64,000 bases of DNA, from positions 3,844,001 through 3,908,000 of the forward strand of contig NZ_CP059901.1 in assembly GCF_014127285.1 (NCBI RefSeq), written 5' to 3'. Position 1 is the stretch's first letter. Every line of letters starts with the position of its first letter. The DNA is from Mumia sp. ZJ1417. Its GTDB lineage: Bacteria; Actinomycetota; Actinomycetes; Propionibacteriales; Nocardioidaceae. The position numbers and the translations under genes were made by a program. Under the pieces are notes generated by a model. The model did no database searches. It was not told the origin of the DNA and saw only the letters and a list, made by a program, of their open reading frames with translations. Positions 40,700 to 49,843 of this stretch are shown here, one piece after another.

Positions 40700-42835
40700 T
40701 CAGGGCGCGTCGATGCGGTCCAGCCACTTGCGGGTCGACCCGACCGTGAGCAGCAGCTGGGTCGCACGCGTGAGCACGACGTACAGCGTGCGCCACCCCG
40801 CGACGGACTCAGCGACGATCTGGTCGGGCTCCACCACGAGCACCGCGTCGAACTCCAGGCCCTTGGTGTCGAGACCGTCGAGCACCCGTAGGCGCTCGAA
40901 CTCCTCGCGCTCCTCGGACAACGCCTCCGTCAGCTCGTCACGACGGGCGGACGGGACCACCACGGCGACCGAGCCGTCGACCGCGCCGAGCAGGTCGCGC
41001 ACCCCGCTGCGGACCTCGGCGTGCAGCAGGTCCGGCGAGACGATCTCGTGGCGCGGCTCCTGGCCCGTACGACGCACCGCGTCCGGAGTGTCGGCGCCCG
41101 GGATCGTCGCGTGCGCGACCGCTGCGGCCAGGTCGTAGATCTCGGCCGAGTTGCGGTAGTTCGTGGACAGCCGGAAGAAGTGCTCGTCCTTGCCGTCGAG
41201 AGCTGCCGCCCGCGCCGCCGCGGCCTCGTCGGGGTACGGCCAGGACGACTGCGCCGGGTCGCCGACGATCGTCCAGCTCGCATACTTTCCGCGACGTCCG
41301 AGCATCCGCCACTGCATCGGGGACAGGTCCTGGGCCTCATCGACGAGCACGTGCGCGTAGGAGTCGTCCTCGATCGACTGGGTCGACCGCTGCTTGCGCA
41401 CGGACTGGTCCTCGCGCTCGAACGACATCAGCTGCTTGACGTCGTACGGGTCGTCGTCGGCGTCGGCCGGCGGCACCTCGCCGAGCAGGTAGCGCAGCTC
41501 GTCGATGAGCGGCACGTCCTCGATCGACGGCACGCCGTCCGCCTCCTGCCAGGCGCGCGCGAGCAGCTCGATCTCCCGGCGCTTGAGGACGCCATCGGCG
41601 TAGCGGCGCAGGACGTCGATGTCGGCGAGCGACTCCCACACGTCGACCGCGTCGAGCGGCGGCCACCACGCGGCGGCGAACTCGAGGAACGCGTCGTCGC
41701 CGGTGAGGACCTTGTCGAACTCGTCGCGCTCCTTCTCGAGCGCGCGCTCACCCTCGACCTGTGCCCAGAGCGCGTCGAGCAGCGTCTTCTGGACGCGCCC
41801 GTACGCACGGTTGCGCTGCTGCCCAGAAATGAGCTGGCGGCGCAGCCGGTGGAGTGCGGCGGCGTCGAGGCGCAGGACGTCGTCGCGGTAGAAGTAGCGG
41901 AACCCGGTCGGCTCCCCCGGCTGCGCGGCGCGCGCGGCACGGGTCAGGACCTCGAGCATGCGGGCGGAGCCCTTGACGGCCGCCACGTCGGCGGGGTCGT
42001 GCGCGCGCCCCGAGACGCCGTCGACGACCTCCCCGAGCGAGCGCAGCGTCACGGACGTCTCGCCGAGGCTCGGAAGGACCCGCTCGATGTAGTTCATGAA
42101 GACGCCCGACGGCCCGACGACGAGCACGCCGCCCGACTCGAAACGGCGACGATCGACGTAAAGAAGGTAGGCGGCGCGGTGCAGCGCGACGACGGTCTTG
42201 CCCGTGCCCGGCCCGCCGCCGATCGTGGTGGCGCCGCGGCTGGGTGCGCGGATCGCCTCGTCCTGCTCCTTCTGGATCGTCGCGACGACCGAGTGCATGG
42301 ACGCGTCACGGGCGCGCGACAGGCTCGCGAGCAGCGCTCCCTCGCCGACGACCACCATGTCGTCGGGGGCGTGGTCGCCGTCGAGCAGGTCGTCCTCGAC
42401 CCCGACCACGGTCGAACCGCGGCTGCGCAGCACGCGCCGCCGCACGACGCCCGCCGGGTCTTGCGCGGTCGCCTGGTAGAACACCGACGCCGCGGGCGCC
42501 CGCCAGTCGATGAGCAGCACCTCGCGCTCGGCGTCACGGACACCGATTCGGCCGATGTAGCGCTTGTCGCCGTCGAGGAGGTCGAGGCGACCGAAGACCA
42601 ACCCCTCGTGGGCGGCGTTCAGCGCGGCGATGCGCTTGGACGCTTGGTAGACCATCGCGTCGCGCTCCACCAGCCCACCCTCGTGGCCTACGTGCCCGCG
42701 CGCGTAGCCCTCTCGGGCCAGCGCCTGCGCCGCCTTCGTCGACTCCTCGAGACGTCCGTAGACGACGTCGACGTATGCCTGCTCGTCAGCGATCTCACGC
42801 TGCTCGGCCGACGGCTGGGTGGGGTGCTCTGGCAC
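40700..42835 (-). CDS. helD: HelD-like RNA polymerase-associated UvrD/Rep-family helicase
   Basis: This 711-residue SF1 ATPase has an N-terminal coiled-coil arm (EIADEQAYVDVVYGRLEEST), Walker A GGGPGTGKTVVALHRAAYLL at about 205, Walker B HVLVDEAQDLSPMQWRMLGR at about 520, VGDPAQSSWPYPDEAAA, LSTNYRNSAEIYDLA and a C-terminal DTKGLEFDAVLVVEPDQI and VVLTRATQLL. This order is HelD rather than UvrD. HelD releases stalled RNA polymerase from DNA and is linked to rifamycin tolerance in actinobacteria. The GTG at 42835 has GAGGAG a few bases upstream. Confidence 0.88.
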   Translation of the reverse strand: MPEHPTQPSAEQREIADEQAYVDVVYGRLEESTKAAQALAREGYARGHVGHEGGLVERDAMVYQASKRIAALNAAHEGLVFGRLDLLDGDKRYIGRIGVRDAEREVLLIDWRAPAASVFYQATAQDPAGVVRRRVLRSRGSTVVGVEDDLLDGDHAPDDMVVVGEGALLASLSRARDASMHSVVATIQKEQDEAIRAPSRGATTIGGGPGTGKTVVALHRAAYLLYVDRRRFESGGVLVVGPSGVFMNYIERVLPSLGETSVTLRSLGEVVDGVSGRAHDPADVAAVKGSARMLEVLTRAARAAQPGEPTGFRYFYRDDVLRLDAAALHRLRRQLISGQQRNRAYGRVQKTLLDALWAQVEGERALEKERDEFDKVLTGDDAFLEFAAAWWPPLDAVDVWESLADIDVLRRYADGVLKRREIELLARAWQEADGVPSIEDVPLIDELRYLLGEVPPADADDDPYDVKQLMSFEREDQSVRKQRSTQSIEDDSYAHVLVDEAQDLSPMQWRMLGRRGKYASWTIVGDPAQSSWPYPDEAAAARAAALDGKDEHFFRLSTNYRNSAEIYDLAAAVAHATIPGADTPDAVRRTGQEPRHEIVSPDLLHAEVRSGVRDLLGAVDGSVAVVVPSARRDELTEALSEEREEFERLRVLDGLDTKGLEFDAVLVVEPDQIVAESVAGWRTLYVVLTRATQLLLTVGSTRKWLDRIDAP

Positions 42836-42971
42836 GTTGCTCCTCGTTCGCGACACCAGGGACAGAACTGTCAAGTGTATCGGGCCGTCTGGCATTCCCT
42901 GCGTCGTCCCGGCATGGCCCCCACATCGCCCTCGCCGTGCCTGTACACACGGTCTCTGCGACGGTGTAGCC

Positions 42972-43883
42972 ATGGTCGAGTTCCTGACCGACACCGCCGT
43001 TCTTGCCATGCTGCGGGCCCGCGATGCCGTGCAGTGGATGAAGGACGCCGCCGTCGCGGCGCACCGCGGACAGCTCCATGCGCCGGCCCGCATCCGGGCC
43101 GACATCGGCGCCGGCTCATTGGTCGTGACGGCCGGGCACCTCGACGGTCACTGGTACGGCTACCGCGCGTACGACACCTTCGGCCTCGTCGCCGGCGACC
43201 AGGTCGTCGTCGTCCACGACGCGGAGCTCGGACGGGTCCACGCGATGGCCGTCGGCGCCGAGCTCGGCCCGCGTCGTACGGGCGCGATCGGAGGCGCCGC
43301 CGCCGACACGTTCGCGACCGCCGACGCGTCCCGCCTCGCGCTGATCGGCGCGGGCACCCAGGCCTGGACTCAGCTGTGGGCGATCGACGCCGTACGGGAT
43401 CTCTCCGAGGTCCGCGTGTTCACCCGCGACCCCGTCCATGCGGAGGGCTTCGCGCGACGCGCCCGCGAGCAACTGGGGCTCGACTGCACCCCGAGCCGCT
43501 CGGCCCGCGACGCGGTCGACGGCGCCGACCTCGTCGTCTGCGCGACGCCGAGCAACGAGCCGGTCCTCGCGTACGACTGGCTGACGCCCGGCGCGTACGT
43601 CGCCACGCTCGGCCCCAAGCAGATGGGGCGGCACGAGGTCGACGCCGAGTTCCTCGAGGCCGCTGACGTGGTCGTCACCGACTCGCGCGCCCAGGCGCTG
43701 GAGCACGACCCGCCGACCACCGTCGTCGGCACGCGCGTCGAGGACCACCTCCAGGAGTTGGGGGCGGTCCTCGACGGGGCCGCGACGGGACGGACCTCGC
43801 ACGACCAGGTGTGCGTCTTCTACTCGGTCGGCCTCGCCGGCACGGAGCCCTACCTGCTGGCGAAGCTCACCGGGCTCGCCTGA
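42972..43883 (+). CDS. Ornithine cyclodeaminase/mu-crystallin family protein
   Basis: This 303-residue NAD(P)-dependent protein of the OCD/mu-crystallin family has N-terminal substrate residues (RIRADIGAGSLVVTAGH, YGYRAYDTF), GAIGGAAADTFATADAS leading to the Rossmann motif LALIGAGTQAWTQLWAI at about 117-133, and TLGPKQMGRHEVDAEFLEAADVVVTDS. Members act as ornithine cyclodeaminases, ketimine reductases or delta-1-pyrroline-carboxylate/alanine dehydrogenases. The specific reaction cannot be read from sequence. It is divergent from helD and convergent with hmp. Confidence 0.85.
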   Translation: MVEFLTDTAVLAMLRARDAVQWMKDAAVAAHRGQLHAPARIRADIGAGSLVVTAGHLDGHWYGYRAYDTFGLVAGDQVVVVHDAELGRVHAMAVGAELGPRRTGAIGGAAADTFATADASRLALIGAGTQAWTQLWAIDAVRDLSEVRVFTRDPVHAEGFARRAREQLGLDCTPSRSARDAVDGADLVVCATPSNEPVLAYDWLTPGAYVATLGPKQMGRHEVDAEFLEAADVVVTDSRAQALEHDPPTTVVGTRVEDHLQELGAVLDGAATGRTSHDQVCVFYSVGLAGTEPYLLAKLTGLA

Positions 43884-43892
43884 CGCGGACGG

Positions 43893-45113
43893 TCAGGACG
43901 CCGAGGCGATCCAGGTGTCGGGCCCGAAGACCTCGTAGTGGATGCGCTCGGCGGGGACGTCGCGCGCGACCAGCGCATCGCGCACGCCGAGCATGAACGG
44001 CAGCGGCCCGCACAGGTAAGCCGTCGCGCCGGCCGGGAGCTCGACCGACTCGAGATCGACCCGTCCCGCACGGACACGCCCCTGAGGCTCGCGTGTGCCG
44101 AGGTCCTCGTACCAGGTGTGCAGCGTGGCGCCAGGGATGCGCGCGACCAGGGCGGAGAGCTCGGCGCGGTGGGCATGTCGGGCAGGCGTGCGGTCAGCGT
44201 GGATGACCTCGACGCGACGCTCCGCACGCGCGCTCGCCAGGTGGTCGAGCATGCCGAGGATCGGCGTGACACCGATGCCCGCCGAGACCAGGACCAGAGG
44301 CTCGGCCGAGTCGTCGAGCGTCAGGTCGCCGAACGGGAGCGAGACGCGGACGCGGTCGCCCTCGAAGAGGTTGTTGTACAGGTGGTTGGACACCTCCCCG
44401 GCCGGCTGCGGGGTGCCGTCGGGCGCGTTTGCGGGGATCCGCCGCACGCCGATGCGCCAGGCGCCGGAGCCAGGCGCGGCCGACAGGCTGTACTGCCGGA
44501 TCTGATGGGCGCCGTCGGGCAGCTCGACCTGCACCGACACGTATTGCCCGGGCAGGAAGTCCGGCAGCGCCAGGCCGTCGGGATCCGCGAGCGTGAAGGC
44601 GACGGTGTCGGTGGAGACGAGCTGACGGTCGGCGACGACGAGCGTGCGCCAGACGTCGCCCGACTCCACACCCGCCGTCTCGTACAAGCCCTTCTCGGCG
44701 GCGATCAGGGCGTCCGCCATGTGCCAGTAGACCTCGTCCCAGGCCGCGGCCACCTCGGGTGTGACGGCCTCACCGAGCACCTCCACGATCGCAGCGAACA
44801 GGTGCTCGTGCACGATCGCGTACTGCTCGGGCAGGATGCCGAGGGACGCGTGCTTGTGCGCGATCCGCGACATCAGTGCCGACGCCGGCGTCGCGTCCGG
44901 GTCGACGAGGAGGGTCGCGTACGCCGCGATGGCACCGGCGAGCGCACGCTGCTGGTCGCCCTGCGCCTGGTTGCCACGGTTGAACACGTCGCGCAACAGC
45001 TCGGGATGGGCGGCGAACATCCGTCGGTAGAAGATCGGAGTGATCTCGCCGATCGCGCCGCCGACGGCGGGCAGGGTGGCGCGGACGACCTCGGTGGAGG
45101 TGGCAGACAGCAT
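43893..45113 (-). CDS. hmp: Flavohemoglobin (nitric oxide dioxygenase)
   Basis: This 406-residue enzyme turns nitric oxide into nitrate using O2 and NAD(P)H. It has a globin domain at about 1-140 (ITPIFYRRMFAAHPELLRDVFNRGNQ, proximal His in IAHKHASLGILPEQY). The FAD domain is at about 150-260 (GQYVSVQV, RQYSLS) and the NAD domain at about 265-406 (VSAGIGVTPILGML, AYLCGPLPFMLGV, IHYEVFGPD). The start at 45113 has GAAGGGAG upstream. It is the second gene of an operon with the NsrR-type regulator, 62 bases apart, so the pair is likely derepressed by NO. Confidence 0.93.
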   Translation of the reverse strand: MLSATSTEVVRATLPAVGGAIGEITPIFYRRMFAAHPELLRDVFNRGNQAQGDQQRALAGAIAAYATLLVDPDATPASALMSRIAHKHASLGILPEQYAIVHEHLFAAIVEVLGEAVTPEVAAAWDEVYWHMADALIAAEKGLYETAGVESGDVWRTLVVADRQLVSTDTVAFTLADPDGLALPDFLPGQYVSVQVELPDGAHQIRQYSLSAAPGSGAWRIGVRRIPANAPDGTPQPAGEVSNHLYNNLFEGDRVRVSLPFGDLTLDDSAEPLVLVSAGIGVTPILGMLDHLASARAERRVEVIHADRTPARHAHRAELSALVARIPGATLHTWYEDLGTREPQGRVRAGRVDLESVELPAGATAYLCGPLPFMLGVRDALVARDVPAERIHYEVFGPDTWIASAS

Positions 45114-45175
45114 GGAGCTCCCTTCGTAGGGGTGGAAGCGGCGCCGGGTGGGCCGCGGAGCCGGTGACGGCGAGG

Positions 45176-45610
45176 TCATCGCGCCGCCAACGTGAGGAGG
45201 ACGGTCCCTGTCGGGTGGCCGGCGATCTCGGCCATCGTGTGTCCGTCGAGGGTCGTGAAGAAGGCCTCGCGCGCCTGCGCGAGGAGACCGCGCAGGCGGC
45301 ACGCGTCGCGCAGGGGGCACGGAACGCCGCCCTCGCAGTCGACGACCTCGCCCACCCCCTCGAGCTGACGCGCGAGCCAGCCGACGGACGTCTCGCGTCC
45401 GGCGTCGGTCAGCGAGAGACCGCCGGTACGACCGCGTCGGGTCTCGACGACTCCGAGCGAGGCGAGGCGGGCGACGACCTTGGCAGCGTGGGTCGGGGAG
45501 ACGTCGATCTGAGCGGCGACATCCTGCGTACGCCTCGTCTCGCCGGCGGGGAGCACCGCGAGGCCCATCACGATCCGGAGTCCCAGATCGGTGAACTGCG
45601 CCAGCTGCAT
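45176..45610 (-). CDS. nsrR: NsrR-type Rrf2 repressor with Fe-S cysteines
   Basis: This 144-residue Rrf2 protein begins MQLAQFTDLGLRIVMGLAVL, as NsrR does, with HTH residues to about 60. The three cluster cysteines lie in DCEGGVPCPLRDACRLRG (C-x5-C-x5-C), the NsrR pattern for a [4Fe-4S] cluster that is destroyed by NO. It should repress its own operon with hmp and release it on nitrosative stress. Confidence 0.9.
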   Translation of the reverse strand: MQLAQFTDLGLRIVMGLAVLPAGETRRTQDVAAQIDVSPTHAAKVVARLASLGVVETRRGRTGGLSLTDAGRETSVGWLARQLEGVGEVVDCEGGVPCPLRDACRLRGLLAQAREAFFTTLDGHTMAEIAGHPTGTVLLTLAAR

Positions 45611-45622
45611 GGCACGACGCTA

Positions 45623-45650
45623 CTTAAATCGGAATCTGGAGTGCAAGATA
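45623..45650. promoter_or_regulatory. Possible NsrR operator upstream of nsrR-hmp
   Basis: A segment more A/T-rich than its surroundings begins about 13 bases upstream of the nsrR start. It shows partial dyad symmetry, 7 of 12 positions, between TAAATCGGAATC and the complement of the right half. Position fits autoregulation; symmetry is weak. Confidence 0.35.
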
Positions 45651-45688
45651 TGGCGGCGTCGGGAACGTCACATCGACGCTCGTACGAC

Positions 45689-46402
45689 CTACGCCTCCGC
45701 GGGAACGTTCAGCAGGGTCAGCAACCGTCGTCGCAGCGCCCCGAACGCCGGGGCGTCGGCGGCGCGAGGATGCGGGAGCGAGACCTCGATCTCCTCGATG
45801 AGCCGGCCGTCCTCGAGGACGAGCAGGCGGTCCGCGAGCAGGACCGCCTCGTCGACGTCGTGGGTCACGAGGAGTGCCGCGAAGTCGTGCGCGGTCTGGA
45901 GCTCGCGGAAGAGCCGCTGCATCTTGAGGCGGTTGAGGGCGTCGAGCGCGCCGAACGGCTCGTCGAGCAGCAGCAGCTCGGGCCGTCGGACGAGCGCACG
46001 GGCGATCGCGACCCGCTGGGACTGCCCGCCCGAGAGCTCGCCGGGCCACGCCCGCTCGCGATCGGCCAGGCCGACCTCGGCCAGCGCCGCCGAGACCCGC
46101 TCCGCCACGTCCGCGCCCCGCACGCCGAGTGCGACGTTGCCCGCGACCCGCTTCCACGGGAGGAGCCGGTGCTCCTGGAAGACGACCGCGTGGGACGACG
46201 GCACGTCGAGCTCGCCGGTCGCCTCGTCGTCGAGCCCGGCGAGGATCCGCAGCAGCGTGCTCTTGCCGGACCCGCTCGCGCCCAGCAGCGCGACGACCTC
46301 GCCGCGCTCGATGTGCAGGTCGATCCCGTCGAGCACGACCGTGTCGCCGAAGCTGCGGCGTACGTCTCGCGCCGCTACGAAGCCTGCAGTCCGCGTCGCC
46401 AC
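45689..46402 (-). CDS. ssuB: Sulfonate/nitrate-type ABC transporter ATPase
   Basis: This 237-residue ABC ATPase has Walker A LLGASGSGKSTLLR, Q-loop VVFQEHRLLPWKRV, signature LSGGQSQRVAIARAL and Walker B LLLLDEPFGALDAL, then the H-loop LLVTHDVDEAVLLADR. The PWKxV segment is typical of the SsuB/TauB/NrtC group. It overlaps the permease gene by 28 bases and is last in the ssuA-C-B order. Confidence 0.88.
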   Translation of the reverse strand: MATRTAGFVAARDVRRSFGDTVVLDGIDLHIERGEVVALLGASGSGKSTLLRILAGLDDEATGELDVPSSHAVVFQEHRLLPWKRVAGNVALGVRGADVAERVSAALAEVGLADRERAWPGELSGGQSQRVAIARALVRRPELLLLDEPFGALDALNRLKMQRLFRELQTAHDFAALLVTHDVDEAVLLADRLLVLEDGRLIEEIEVSLPHPRAADAPAFGALRRRLLTLLNVPAEA

Positions 46403-47259
46403 GACAGCGCCCTCCTCTCGGCTGCGCGCAGCGCGACGTCGGACAGCAGCCCGAGCACCGCGTACGCGAAGAGTCCGAGGAGCACGATCTCCGTCTGGGA
46501 GAACTCGCGCGCCTCCATCATCATGAAACCGAGCCCCGAGTCGGTGTTGACCTGCTCGCCGACCACCAGGCTCAACCAGCCCGCCGCGAACGCGAGGCGC
46601 AGCCCGAGGAACAGCGACGGCATCGCCCCCGGGATCACCACGTGCCGGACACGTCCGAGTGCCGACAGGCCGCAGGTCCGGGCGGCCTCGACCAGACGTT
46701 CGTCGATGTTGCGGATGCCGGCGTAGAGGTTGAGATAGATCGGGAAGAACGCGCCGAGCGCCACCAGCGTGATCTTGAGCGGCTCCCCGATGCCGAGCCA
46801 GATGATGAGCAGCGGGACGAGACCGAGGTGCGGGAGCATCCGCGCCATCTGGACGGTCGGGTCGACGAGCGCATCACCGACCCGCAGGAGCCCGGCGAAC
46901 GCGCCGAGCACAAGCGCGAGACCACCTCCGATCGCCAGGCCGATCACGGCGCGCGTCAGCGACTCGTACACGTGCGCGGGCAGGCTGCCGTCCTGCGTCA
47001 GACGCCAGCCCGCTGCGAGGACCTCGCTGGGCGGCGGCAGTTTGTCCGGAGACAGGATGCCCGTACGGGCGAGGAGCTCCCACGCGCCGACGAGGAGGAG
47101 CGGAGTGGCCAGGCGAAGCCGGCGGAGCCGGACGTCCGTACGGGAGCGCCGGCGCGCGGACCCCGTACGAACGACTGCGGCCACCACGGGCTCCGCGCCC
47201 ACCCCGGACTGTGCGGGTGCGGGCGCGGGCGCGGATGCGGCCAGCGGTGCTCGGCTCAC
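46375..47259 (-). CDS. ssuC: Sulfonate/nitrate-type ABC transporter permease
   Basis: This 294-residue permease has a long cytoplasmic N-terminus of about 55 residues and six helices. The coupling motif is EAARTCGLSALGRVRHVVIPGAMPSLFLGLRLAFAAGW (EAA loop) at about 210. FFPIYLNLYAGIRNID and GWLSLVVGEQVNTDSGLGFMM are typical of SsuC/TauC. It overlaps both neighbours. Confidence 0.9.
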   Translation of the reverse strand: MSRAPLAASAPAPAPAQSGVGAEPVVAAVVRTGSARRRSRTDVRLRRLRLATPLLLVGAWELLARTGILSPDKLPPPSEVLAAGWRLTQDGSLPAHVYESLTRAVIGLAIGGGLALVLGAFAGLLRVGDALVDPTVQMARMLPHLGLVPLLIIWLGIGEPLKITLVALGAFFPIYLNLYAGIRNIDERLVEAARTCGLSALGRVRHVVIPGAMPSLFLGLRLAFAAGWLSLVVGEQVNTDSGLGFMMMEAREFSQTEIVLLGLFAYAVLGLLSDVALRAAERRALSWRRGLQAS

Positions 47260-48200
47260 TCGAGGATGTCCGAGTAGCGGTCGTCGACCCGACCCGCGAT
47301 GTCGACCGGACCGGGGATCAGCTCAAGGTCGGCGAAGCCGTCGGCGATCTCCTGGAGCTCGGCACCGATCTCCGGTGTGAGCGCGGCCAGCGGCTGGGCG
47401 CTGCGTGCGAGGGCGCGCGTTGTGGTGTCGAGCGGGATCTTGAGCTCCGGCGCGAGAAGGTCCGCGCGCTCTGCCGGGTGAGCGAGGCCCCAGTCGGTCG
47501 TCTCGCGGTACGTGCGGAGGAACTCCTCGATCTGCTCGGGCTTCTCCTTCAGCGCCTCCGGGGTCACGAGCACGTACTCGCGGTTGTTCGCCAGGCCGGT
47601 CGCGTCGACGAGCACCTTGACGCCCGGCTGCTCGGCGAGCGCGAAGTATGGGTCCCAGATGATCCAGGCGTCGACCTGGTCGTTGTCGAAGGCCGGTCGT
47701 GCCTCGGCGGGCTTGAGGTACTTGACGTCGATGTCGTCGATCGTCATGTCGTTGGCCTCGAGGAGCTTCACGAGCAGCCAGTTGACGTTGGAGCCCTTGT
47801 TGAGCGCGACGGTCCTGCCCTTGAGGTCCTTGAACGTGCTGAAGCCGCTCTCCTCCTTGACGAGGACCGCCTCGCCCTTCGGGACGGGCGCGGACGTCGC
47901 GATGATCGTGAAGTCGGTCTTGCCGGCGGCGGCGAAGATCGGCGGCGCCTCACCGGTCTGGCCGATGTCGATCGCGCCGGCCTTGAGGGCCTCGGTCAGC
48001 GCCGGGCCGCTCTCGAACAGCGACCACTTCGCGTCCGGCGCCGCATCCTTGGCCTTGACCAGGCTCAGGCCGCCGAAGCGCTGATAGCCGACGTTGAGTG
48101 GCTCGTCGGCGTCGGCCTCCTCCGCGCCACCGCAGGCCGACAGCCAGCTCGACATCAGCAGCGCGACGGCGGCGGTCAGGGTGGCGGTGGTTCTGCGCAT
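47256..48200 (-). CDS. ssuA: Sulfonate/nitrate-type substrate-binding lipoprotein
   Basis: This 314-residue lipoprotein has a signal ending LSACGG (lipobox Cys at about 23). The mature part resembles SsuA: LNVGYQRFGGLSLVKAKD, GSNVNWLLVKLLEANDMTIDDIDVKYLKPAEARPAF, then VDAWIIWDPYFALAEQPGVKVL. It should deliver aliphatic sulfonates, though nitrate/taurine-type ligands are possible in this family. The start at 48200 has GAGG upstream. No sulfonate monooxygenase gene is adjacent, so desulfonation must be encoded elsewhere. Confidence 0.88.
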   Translation of the reverse strand: MRRTTATLTAAVALLMSSWLSACGGAEEADADEPLNVGYQRFGGLSLVKAKDAAPDAKWSLFESGPALTEALKAGAIDIGQTGEAPPIFAAAGKTDFTIIATSAPVPKGEAVLVKEESGFSTFKDLKGRTVALNKGSNVNWLLVKLLEANDMTIDDIDVKYLKPAEARPAFDNDQVDAWIIWDPYFALAEQPGVKVLVDATGLANNREYVLVTPEALKEKPEQIEEFLRTYRETTDWGLAHPAERADLLAPELKIPLDTTTRALARSAQPLAALTPEIGAELQEIADGFADLELIPGPVDIAGRVDDRYSDILE

Positions 48201-48535
48201 GGGGGTCCTCGGAGGATCGGGGCGGAGCAACGGCGGTCAGTCTTCCGAGGGCCGCAGGGTCGGGCCAGGGTTGCGCTCGCCCCGACATAAAGGGGGACCT
48301 CGACGGGCGTGTTTACGTTCCTGACACACTGTCGTCACCGTCACGGTCTCGTACGAGACGCCGAGCGCGAAGAAGCTGCGCCTGAGGGTCGTCAACAGCG
48401 GTGACCCGCGGCGAAAACCCTCATCGTTTCGCACGGTTACGGTTCGGAAACAGGGTTCCTCTTCACTGATCGTCGGCCCTACGCTGAGCGGCGCACGCCA
48501 ACCCGGCGAGCACGATCCCCGCCGAGGAATACCGC
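48201..48535. promoter_or_regulatory. Divergent intergenic region, ssuA and secreted protein
   Basis: This 335-base gap has no convincing gene. It holds a 14-bp perfect palindrome GTCTCGTACGAGAC at 48346-48359, a candidate operator. The stretch from about 48410 to 48475 is more A/T-rich (TTCGGAAACAGGGTTCC) and likely carries the promoter of the secreted protein gene. No riboswitch was recognised. Confidence 0.45.
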
Positions 48536-49753
48536 ATGCGCCGCACCCTTGTCCCTGCCCTCGCCGTCGCCTTGTTGCCGTTCACGGCCGTGTCGCCCGC
48601 TCACGCCGGCGTCTCGACACCTGCCGTCATCACGCCCGGCAAGACGGCGACCCTCACCTTCACGCTCCCCGAGGCACTGCCGTCGGCCGTCGTCGAGATC
48701 CGCCCCGCAGGCCGTTCCGAGGTCGTCTCCTCCCGGCCGCTGGCGGACCTTCCGGCCGGTGACACGAGCACGACGTGGGACGGCCGCACCACCGGCGGCA
48801 CTGCGGTGGCCGACGGCGCGTACACCGCCAGCATCCGCCCCGCCATCGACGGCTCCACGCCCCTCGACTACGCCACAGTCCGCACCAACGTCACGCCTCC
48901 GCGCGCCGGCGTGGCCCCGAGCGTGTCCGCCGGCGCCGTCTTCCCCTGGACGGACGGGTACGGCGATGCCATCACCCTCACCGGCCCCGCCGCAACGAGC
49001 GAGATCACCGCGACCTCATCGCTCCAGGTCCTCAACAGCGCCGGCACCGTCGTCTGGTCCAGCGCCGCACGCAGCGCTCGCTGGACCGGTCGCTCCAGCG
49101 CCGGGGCGATCCTGCCGAAGGGGACGTACCGAGTCCGCTCCCGCTTCCTCGACACCGACGGTCTCACTGGCCACAGCCCGACCCGCAACGTCACGGTCTC
49201 GGCCGCCCGGCTCGTGACACGCAAGGTCGTCGAGAAGGTGGAGCCACGCCGGTACGCGACCGGCACGTACACCGGCAAGTGCGGCAAGGTCTTCCGCCCC
49301 GCCCGTAAGGGCAGGACGTGGAAGAAGTCGGTCGGTCTCGCGAGTCGCCACAAGTGCGGCGGCGGCAAGTACGACGGCGCGGTCGAGGTGACGTTCGGAG
49401 CATGGTGGCCGACCCTGCACGACGTGAGTTCGCTGAGGCTGGAGGTCGTCGGCGGCGGGCACACCCGCGCCAAGCGCAACGTCGCCGTGGGGTACTCCGT
49501 GAAGAAGAACCGCGAGCTCGGGAAGGTGCGCCGACTCCCGGCGCGGTACGGCACGCGGACGATGCTCGCCGCCACCGGAGCGCGGGCGCGGTCCTACGTC
49601 AACGACCGCGGGGAGTTCTACTGGGGCGTCATCGCCTACGAAGGCAGCCGGTACGACGTCAAGTCGTTCCGCATCACCCTCACGATCCGGCAGCTGGTCG
49701 ACCCGAATGCCCGCGTCGCGGGTGCCGCGGGCGGCGTGCAGCCGCTCGGCTGA
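48536..49753 (+). CDS. Secreted protein with FlgD-like Ig-type repeats
   Basis: This 405-residue protein has a signal peptide of about 24 residues (LAVALLPFTAVSPAHA). Two beta-rich modules contain TWDGRTTGGTAVADGAYTAS and ARWTGRSSAGAILPKGTYRVRS, the FlgD-type Ig pattern (W-D/T-G-R...G...G-x-Y). A C-terminal domain of about 180 residues has two cysteines (YTGKCGKVFRPA, SRHKCGGGKYD) and many basic residues. No catalytic motif is seen. A surface or wall-binding role is inference. Confidence 0.7.
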   Translation: MRRTLVPALAVALLPFTAVSPAHAGVSTPAVITPGKTATLTFTLPEALPSAVVEIRPAGRSEVVSSRPLADLPAGDTSTTWDGRTTGGTAVADGAYTASIRPAIDGSTPLDYATVRTNVTPPRAGVAPSVSAGAVFPWTDGYGDAITLTGPAATSEITATSSLQVLNSAGTVVWSSAARSARWTGRSSAGAILPKGTYRVRSRFLDTDGLTGHSPTRNVTVSAARLVTRKVVEKVEPRRYATGTYTGKCGKVFRPARKGRTWKKSVGLASRHKCGGGKYDGAVEVTFGAWWPTLHDVSSLRLEVVGGGHTRAKRNVAVGYSVKKNRELGKVRRLPARYGTRTMLAATGARARSYVNDRGEFYWGVIAYEGSRYDVKSFRITLTIRQLVDPNARVAGAAGGVQPLG

Positions 49754-49843
49754 CCTCCCGCCGTGCGCACCGAAGGCAAAGTTCGCTAACGTGACGCCCT
49801 CGTCCGCCGACCCCGCGGCGGACATGTCATGCAGGAGGCCTCC

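Noticed and set aside
38076-40796. A 906-codon minus-strand open frame opposite the dipeptidase-like gene
   Set aside because: Composition is His/Arg/Val-rich shadow coding with no domain; the plus-strand protein is clearly real.
48318-48475. A plus-strand frame reading VSYETPSAKKLRLRVVNS, like the end of a secreted beta-domain protein
   Set aside because: It has no start codon and begins right after a stop. It also passes through a palindrome that reads VSYET on both strands, and it overlaps the likely promoter region. Probably chance.
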